Shown here: positions 58,968-64,000 of the stretch, in pieces | Layout: each line of letters starts with the position of its first letter | How positions within the stretch are numbered: position 1 is the first letter of the stretch | Source: Hamadaea tsunoensis DSM 44101 | Lineage (GTDB): Bacteria; Actinomycetota; Actinomycetes; Mycobacteriales; Micromonosporaceae | Reading direction: 5' to 3' | Length of the DNA: 64,000 nucleotides | Assembly: GCF_000428945.1 (NCBI RefSeq) | Contig: NZ_AUAX01000007.1 | Location: 1-64,000, forward strand | Program-made: the position numbers and the translations under genes | Notes under the pieces: generated by a model | Told to the model about the DNA's origin: nothing | The model's input: only the letters and a program-made list of their open reading frames with translations | The model's database searches: none

Positions 58968-60479
58968 TCAGCGGGCCGTCGCGTGGCGGGGATGCGCGCG
59001 CAGTTCGGGCCGCCGGCGTCCGGTTCGCTCCGGAGGGAACCAGCCGAGCCTGGCTGCGTTGAGCTCCGCGCTTTGCAGCCCCGCGCTGTGGCGCCCGGCG
59101 CGGTGAAGCCCGGCACCGTGGAGCCCCGCACGGTAGATCCCGTACGCGATCCGGCCCGCGGTCGCCTCGTCGAGCGCGTCGCGCAGACCACCCGGTCGCA
59201 GCGCGGCCTGGGGCCCGAGCAGGTGCTCGATGACGGCCAGCGCCCCCGGCGCGTCGCCGTGCGTCAGGCGGGCCCGGATGTCGTCGAGATCCTCGGGCGC
59301 CCGGTGCAACCGATCGATCTCGCGCAGGCACGGGACCGGCGGGCCGCCCAGCGTGGCCAACAGCTCCTCACGCCGCAACAGCACGGGATCGTGGTCCAGC
59401 GGAACGAGTACGCCATCGACGACACCGATCCGATGTGTCTCGCCGCGGCACTCGACCAGCCGGTCGCCGGGCGCTTCCGGATCCTGGTCTCCGACACGGG
59501 AGCCGGTGGACCGGTGGGCGCTCGGGTCGAGGCCGGGTCGCGTGCCGTCGGCGCGGTCGTCGCCGGGGCACAGGGCCGCCGCCACGAGTGGATGCAACCG
59601 GTCGGGGGCGATCAAGCCGTGCCGCAGGAGGTCGACATCGGGCGGGGTCCAGACCGCGGCGTCCGGCAGTTCCACGGCGTACTGGCAGGCCGCGCTCCGG
59701 CGGGGAAGCGCCGTGACCCTCGGCGGATCGGCGTCGAGGTCCAGCAGGAGCCGCCCGCGGGATCCCCGCCGGATGGTCACCGCCGAACCCGTCCGCCCGG
59801 CCGCAGCTGCCCCGGTCGCATCTGATCCAGCCGCCTCCGACCCCGCCGCCGTGACGCGTTGCGCTTCGGCGACCCAGCGGTTCGTCGCGTACCCCGCATC
59901 GGCCGGGACGACGCCGTCGAGATCGGTGAAACCGTTGTCCGCCGACGAGTCCAGGCCACCGGAGCGGAACAGGAGGTCGTCGGCCCGGCGTACATCCCAG
60001 AGGTGCCGGTGCAGATCCAGCCGGAACCGCCGGTCGGGATGCGGATGCGGATGCCCGCCGGCCCCCTCGGCCGGCCGCGCCGGGTCCCACAACGCCAGGC
60101 TCATCCGCTGGCCCGCGCTCGCCCAGTGCGGCGGTGTGCGTACCACCAGCCACAACGGCCCATGCCGCGCGAGCGCCACGGTCAGTCCCGGTCGCAGGAC
60201 ACCGTCCGGCGCGATCCGTGGCATGTGCCAGCGCAACAGGTCAGGAGCGAGATGGACCAGATCGGCGCGTACCGCGCCGGCGAGCGCGCGGCCGTGGGAC
60301 CGGGCCACCGCCCGCAGTGGGAGATCGACGTCCACCCGCGCCGCCGCGCACGCGCCGGCCCAGTCGCCCGCGCTGCGGCGGGCGGTCGCGGTTCGGATCA
60401 TCGACGGCGGCACGGCGAACTCGCGCACGCTCCGCCAGAAGGAAAGTCGGGACTCGTCCCCGTTCACCACAGACCGCAT
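58968..60479 (-). CDS. large protein upstream of MoxR/VWA pair, pentapeptide-like tail
   Basis: 503 aa, no recognised domain in the first 430 residues (DADPPRVTALPRRSAACQYAV; LRREELLATLGGPPVPCLREID). Near the end there is a five-residue period: RAGLH-GAGLH-RAGRH-SAGLQ-SAELN, similar to a short pentapeptide-repeat helix. It is the first gene of a same-strand trio with MoxR and VWA. Comparable trios have been described as vWA-MoxR-associated conflict-type systems, but membership is an inference from gene order. Confidence 0.6.
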   Translation of the reverse strand: MRSVVNGDESRLSFWRSVREFAVPPSMIRTATARRSAGDWAGACAAARVDVDLPLRAVARSHGRALAGAVRADLVHLAPDLLRWHMPRIAPDGVLRPGLTVALARHGPLWLVVRTPPHWASAGQRMSLALWDPARPAEGAGGHPHPHPDRRFRLDLHRHLWDVRRADDLLFRSGGLDSSADNGFTDLDGVVPADAGYATNRWVAEAQRVTAAGSEAAGSDATGAAAAGRTGSAVTIRRGSRGRLLLDLDADPPRVTALPRRSAACQYAVELPDAAVWTPPDVDLLRHGLIAPDRLHPLVAAALCPGDDRADGTRPGLDPSAHRSTGSRVGDQDPEAPGDRLVECRGETHRIGVVDGVLVPLDHDPVLLRREELLATLGGPPVPCLREIDRLHRAPEDLDDIRARLTHGDAPGALAVIEHLLGPQAALRPGGLRDALDEATAGRIAYGIYRAGLHGAGLHRAGRHSAGLQSAELNAARLGWFPPERTGRRRPELRAHPRHATAR

Positions 60480-60624
60480 CAGCAGTCACCCTTGGCGAAC
60501 GTGACCCCCGTTCCGTACTCGGAGATAATCATCGCCACCGACTGTACAACATCAACTCGGGTACGCGGAAGCGCGTACCCGTGTCTCGAAAGGCTTGACC
60601 GGCGACGTCCTTTACCGTGTGTGG

Positions 60625-61185
60625 GTGACTGAGGATCGTCCCGGCCTGCGTGAACGCGTCGTACGCTACCGTGCCGACCCGCACCTGAGCCGGGAGCAGG
60701 CCGCCGACCGGATCAGCGCCTACGTATACGGCAACATCCTCGCGTTCGCCGCGGTCGTCCCGCTCACCGAGCACACGGTCGCCTCGGGGAAGGCGGTCTG
60801 GGCGGTACTGGGTGTCTCGGTCTCGACTCTGCTCGCCCACGTCTTCGCGGAGCTGCTCGGCGCCGGCGTCCTGAGTACACCCGGCGAAGGAGACGGAACC
60901 GGCGAGCGGGTGGCGTGGACCCAGGAACTGCGCAACTCGACGCCCATCGTGACGTCCGCGACCGTACCCTGCCTGCTTCTCGTGGCCGGCTGGGCGGGCT
61001 GGCTCCCGGCGACCGCCACGGTCGTGGCGTCCGAGATCTACCTTCTGGTCCGCATCGCGCTCGTCGGCCTGGTCGTAGAGCGGCTGCACACCGAACGCAG
61101 CACCGCGCGTACGCTCCTCGCCGGTCTGGCAGCGGCGGCGATCGCGGCCGGGATCGCCGTGCTGAAGGCGGTCGTGGCCCATTGA
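60625..61185 (+). CDS. small integral membrane protein
   Basis: 186 aa from the GTG at 60625, seven bases after a TACCGT, so a leaderless message is likely. About five hydrophobic segments (AYVYGNILAFAAVVPLTEH; VWAVLGVSVSTLLAHVFAELL; SATVPCLLLVAGWAGWLP; VVASEIYLLVRIALVGLVV; LLAGLAAAAIAAGIAVL). No family is recognised. Divergent from the MoxR trio. Confidence 0.65.
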   Translation: MTEDRPGLRERVVRYRADPHLSREQAADRISAYVYGNILAFAAVVPLTEHTVASGKAVWAVLGVSVSTLLAHVFAELLGAGVLSTPGEGDGTGERVAWTQELRNSTPIVTSATVPCLLLVAGWAGWLPATATVVASEIYLLVRIALVGLVVERLHTERSTARTLLAGLAAAAIAAGIAVLKAVVAH

Positions 61186-61209
61186 TGGTCCGTAAGGGAG
61201 AGTAATGAG

Positions 61210-61779
61210 ATGAGACCGCTTCGATACGCGATCAACGTGACGCTCGACGGCTGCTGCCATCACGAGGCAGGGCTCCCGCCGGACGAGGAGTCGATGCGCT
61301 ACTGGACCGCTGAGATGGAACGGGCCGATGCTCTGCTGTTCGGGCGGGTGACCTACGGGATGATGGAGTCGGCGTGGCGGCGGCCGGCCACGGGCATATG
61401 GCCCGACTGGATGGGTGAGTCGGAGATCCCGTTCGCCGAAGCCATCGATCGAGCGAAGAAGTACGTCGTGTCGAGCACGCTGAGCGGGGTCGATTGGAAC
61501 GCCGAGCTGGTGCAAGGCGACTTGGGCCACACGCTGCGGCAGCTCAAGCAGGAACCGGGCGAGGGCCTGTTCGTGGGAGGCGTGACGCTTCCGCTGGCCT
61601 TGGCGGATCTGGGGCTGATCGACGAGTACGTGTTCGTTGTGCAGCCGGTCCTCGCCGGGCACGGGCCGACGTTGCTCTCCGGTCTGCGCGAGCGTATTCA
61701 GCTCGAGCTGGTGGATCGCCGTGAGTTCCGGTCAGGGGCGGTCGCCATGCGATACCGGCCCACGCGAGTGACGGCTTGA
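61210..61779 (+). CDS. dihydrofolate reductase-family (RibD C-terminal) protein
   Basis: 189 aa. RibD_C motifs are visible: YAINVTLDGCCHHEAGLPP, ALLFGRVTYGMMESAW, KKYVVSSTLSGVDW, LFVGGVTLPLALADLGLIDEY. It is a putative NAD(P)H-dependent reductase of unknown substrate, 35% longer in its first loop than the copy at 23548. Follows the membrane protein by 24 bp. Confidence 0.8.
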   Translation: MRPLRYAINVTLDGCCHHEAGLPPDEESMRYWTAEMERADALLFGRVTYGMMESAWRRPATGIWPDWMGESEIPFAEAIDRAKKYVVSSTLSGVDWNAELVQGDLGHTLRQLKQEPGEGLFVGGVTLPLALADLGLIDEYVFVVQPVLAGHGPTLLSGLRERIQLELVDRREFRSGAVAMRYRPTRVTA

Positions 61780-61964
61780 CGTGATTCGTCCTGGTGCGTT
61801 GGCCGCGGCCCGGCGGTGAACGCGGTACCGCAAGCCCGAGGAGTGCAGCGTGACCAGAGTGCGGGGTTCGCCCTCGCGACGCGGCCATGATCCACGTCAC
61901 TGTCACAGCGCCGGACTGGCCGGCGTCTCGTGTTCGTACCGCAACGACACGAGACGAGGTCATC

Positions 61965-62450
61965 ATGGACACCCGGTTCGACTTGTTCAGCAACGAGCTC
62001 AGCCTGAAGTTCAACAAGCGGTTCGCCAACGCGGCGCTGGTGATCCAGCAGTCGCCGTTGCCGGCTTCCACCCAGGAGCTGGTCTCCCTGCGGGCCAGCC
62101 AGATCAACGGCTGCGGCTGGTGCATCGACTTCCACGTCAAGGAGGCGGTCGCCGCGGGCGAGGACCCGATCCGCCTGCACCTGGTCGCCGCGTGGCGCGA
62201 GTCCACCGTCTTCACCGAGGCCGAGCAGGCCGCGCTCGCCTTCGCCGAGGAGGGCACCCGGCTGGCCGACGCCGGGCAGGGCGTCTCGGACGAGACGTGG
62301 GAGCTGGTGCGCAAGCACTATGACGACGATCAGGTCGCCGCGCTGGTCTGCCTGGTGGCTCTCATCAACGCCGCCAACCGCATGGCCGTGATCGTGCACC
62401 AGAAGGGCGGCTCCTACCAGGCCGGCAAATTCGCCGACATGGCTCACTGA
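61965..62450 (+). CDS. carboxymuconolactone decarboxylase-family, AhpD-like protein
   Basis: 161 aa from the ATG at 61965. The redox motif is INGCGWCIDFHVKEA: CxxC followed by His, as in AhpD-like alkylhydroperoxidases. The rest is the usual all-helical trimer-forming fold (TEAEQAALAFAEEGTRL; ALVCLVALINAANRMAV). It probably reduces peroxides or related electrophiles with a thiol cofactor. Confidence 0.85.
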   Translation: MDTRFDLFSNELSLKFNKRFANAALVIQQSPLPASTQELVSLRASQINGCGWCIDFHVKEAVAAGEDPIRLHLVAAWRESTVFTEAEQAALAFAEEGTRLADAGQGVSDETWELVRKHYDDDQVAALVCLVALINAANRMAVIVHQKGGSYQAGKFADMAH

Positions 62451-62633
62451 TCCGCCGCCCGACGCGTACGCCTCCTCACGCGCCCGGCCATCGCAGGCCG
62501 GGCCCGCGGGGAGGCCATGCAGCAGGTGATGTGCATCGCCGGTGGATTCCGGCGATCGGGGAGGCGTGTCCGGCTGGCGAAGCGCCCGAAAACTGCGGTG
62601 CGCCGTGGGCGCTTGATGCCTATGGTCGCGCCC

Positions 62634-63209
62634 ATGGAGATCCGTACTGTGGCACCGGCCGTCCAGCCCGCTGTCGAGCAGGTCGTCTCGGCGGCGTTCG
62701 GTGAGGCGCCCGACGGGCGCGTGGTGCAGATGATGCGAGCGCTGGAGGCCGGCGGGGCGGCTCGGGCGAGTTTGGTCGCTGTCATCGACGAGCAGATCGT
62801 CGGGCATGTGGGACTCTCGCGCGGCTGGGTGGACGCTCGACGCGAGCTGGTCGAGGTGCTGGTTCTCTCCCCGCTGTCGGTGCGTCCCGACCGCCAAGGC
62901 CGTGGCGTCGGCACCGCGCTGGTCGCGGCGGCGCTGGAGACCGCCGGAGACCATGGCGCGCCGGCCGTCTTCCTTGAGGGCAGCCCGGACTACTACGGGC
63001 GCCGCGGGTTCAGCTCCGCTTCCGCCCTCGGTTTCGAGCGGCCCTCGACGCGCATCCCGGACCCGGGGTTCCAGGTCGCGCTCCTGGCGTCGTACCAGCG
63101 GTGGATGGTCGGCCGGTTGATCTATCCCGAGGCCTTCTGGACAACGGACACGGTCGGCCTGCGTGACCCCGAGCTGGAGCGGGTGGAGGCACAGATCGCG
63201 TCGAACTGA
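62634..63209 (+). CDS. GNAT-family N-acetyltransferase
   Basis: 191 aa from the ATG at 62634. The acetyl-CoA loop is SVRPDRQGRGVGTALVAAAL, followed by VFLEGSPDYYGRRGF, typical of the YhbS-like branch. An extra C-terminal 50 residues (LLASYQRWMVGRLIYPEAFW) is common there. The acceptor is unknown. Confidence 0.85.
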   Translation: MEIRTVAPAVQPAVEQVVSAAFGEAPDGRVVQMMRALEAGGAARASLVAVIDEQIVGHVGLSRGWVDARRELVEVLVLSPLSVRPDRQGRGVGTALVAAALETAGDHGAPAVFLEGSPDYYGRRGFSSASALGFERPSTRIPDPGFQVALLASYQRWMVGRLIYPEAFWTTDTVGLRDPELERVEAQIASN

Positions 63210-63360
63210 CGCGGGCCGGTTGGTCTCTTCCACGCCGTCAAGGAACGCGACCCGTACGCGATGACCCACGTCAACGGAGAACCGCTGCCGCCACGTCTGA
63301 CCAGTACGGCAGCCGATGATCCCGCTCATCGATTGGTGTCGACGGGGGTTCGGCGATGTT

Positions 63361-63455
63361 CCTATGTTTGCCAAGCCGTCAATGCTGCGAAGCCGGCGAG
63401 CATGGTCGAGTGGATCTCGCGGACAACGTAGCGCTTGAGGCCTCGCGTGATTTCT
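63361..63455 (-). pseudogene. IS110-family transposase, C-terminal remnant with right end
   Basis: The minus strand reads ITRGLKRYVVREIHSTML, then AGFAALTAWQT and a TAG, comparable to RCLKRYLARTIYKII at the end of the complete transposase at 28266. CTTGGCAAACATAGG (complement of 63361-63375) resembles the right end CTTGACAACCATAGG of that element. No catalytic part is left. Confidence 0.5.
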
Positions 63456-63498
63456 ATTTGTGACGGCCTGAGCCTGTCACAGCCGGTCGTTCGCGATA

Positions 63499-63984
63499 TC
63501 AGCCGCGTGGCGTGCGCCCGTCGAGGAGGTAGATGGTGGTGCCTTTGGCGCGGGCGGCGAGGGCTGCCTCGATACGGGGTGCGACGCGCGGCGGCAGCAG
63601 TGTCCGGCACTGATCGGGGTCGTGGAATCCGAAGGTGTCCAGCTCGTCGAGATCGACGTCGATCTTGTGCTCTCGGGTGATTCGGCCGCCGTCGAAGATG
63701 AAGTTGACCAAGGCCCGGGGCCGTGGCGCGGCTGGAGAGGCCCAGTCGACGACGAGGAGGTCGCCGACGGGCAGGGCGAGGTGGAGCTCTTCGCGTAGCT
63801 CGCGTTCGGCGGCGGCGTGCGGCGTTTCGTGCTGGTCGATGTAGCCGCCGGGGATGGCCCAGTGGTCGCGATAGTTCGGCTTGACCAGCAGCACGTGGCC
63901 GAGTTCGTCGGTGATGAACAGGGCGGCGGCGGCGTGGAAGGCCGCGAGCTGCGCGTACCACTGTTCCGGCTCGACCCACGTCAT
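63499..63984 (-). CDS. Nudix hydrolase
   Basis: 161 aa. The Nudix box is complete: GGYIDQHETPHAAAERELREEL, split here as GGYIDQHETP and AAAERELREELHL, with the REL-EE metal ligands. AALFITDELGHVLLVKPNYRDHWAIP precedes it in the usual strand order. It hydrolyses a nucleoside-diphosphate derivative; the substrate is unknown. It starts 17 bp inside the window end. Confidence 0.9.
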   Translation of the reverse strand: MTWVEPEQWYAQLAAFHAAAALFITDELGHVLLVKPNYRDHWAIPGGYIDQHETPHAAAERELREELHLALPVGDLLVVDWASPAAPRPRALVNFIFDGGRITREHKIDVDLDELDTFGFHDPDQCRTLLPPRVAPRIEAALAARAKGTTIYLLDGRTPRG

Positions 63985-64000
63985 TCGGTGACTTTACCCA

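Noticed and set aside
63210-63360. Possible remnant of a molybdopterin oxidoreductase (NGEPLPPRL motif) after the GNAT gene
   Set aside because: The match is under ten residues, with no further support in any frame.

Overview
The window is very GC-rich, with gene after gene of actinobacterial type: LAL and SARP regulators, a SigE-like ECF sigma factor, HelD, a GT87 mannosyltransferase and many GTG starts. The hexamer GTACGC and its complement recur in most genes. I infer a filamentous actinomycete, possibly of the Micromonosporaceae; that rank is a guess from style, since there is no rRNA or other marker gene here.

Left part (0-22.5 kb): a clipped IS630-type transposase at the edge, a secreted GH18-like protein, an anti-sigma-like ATPase, an alpha/beta hydrolase with a DUF998 membrane protein, and a GrpB-like protein. 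Then comes a glucosamine/chito-oligosaccharide operon (GntR regulator, cytosolic GH9 enzyme, SIS-domain isomerase/deaminase, BadF-type kinase). It is followed by YchJ, a DUF4242 protein, a LAL regulator beside an exported Hcp-like protein, an SDR/AMP-ligase fusion, a SulP/carbonic anhydrase fusion, a GT87 mannosyltransferase, and a divergent MFS/LysR pair.

Middle left (22.5-29.7 kb) is an accessory island of small or broken genes: a degenerate HNH protein, a RibD-like reductase, a decayed tyrosine recombinase, a barstar gene with a one-base frameshift, a membrane-anchored ECF sigma factor, and an IS5-family transposase gene split by an intact IS110-family element. The non-coding left end of that IS110 element carries two 9-nt stretches that match the two flanks of its own insertion site, as expected for the target-binding loop of a bridge RNA.

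Right part (29.7-64 kb): a NarL-type two-component system with a membrane protein; a ParA ATPase with a small partner, facing HelD; a SARP-AAA regulator translationally coupled to a ROK kinase; a five-domain GH87 alpha-1,3-glucanase; catalase; a MerR-controlled membrane protein; Clp_N-like mini genes; and a metzincin without signal peptide. Next is a kanosamine/AHBA-type gene set (type II dehydroquinase, AHBA synthase, RifL-like oxidoreductase, RifM-like phosphatase). With the ROK kinase (RifN-like) it could make kanosamine 6-phosphate and feed the aminoshikimate branch. No polyketide synthase, RifG, RifH or RifI is in the window. Further right are an alcohol dehydrogenase, secreted proteins, a MoxR/VWA/third-protein triad, and small enzymes (RibD-like, AhpD-like, GNAT, Nudix), with a remnant of a second IS110 transposase near the end.

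An approximately 80-bp near-palindrome occurs four times, plus one half copy. Four of these five sit between convergent genes; the fifth lies exactly where a macro-domain gene is cut off after about 39 codons.
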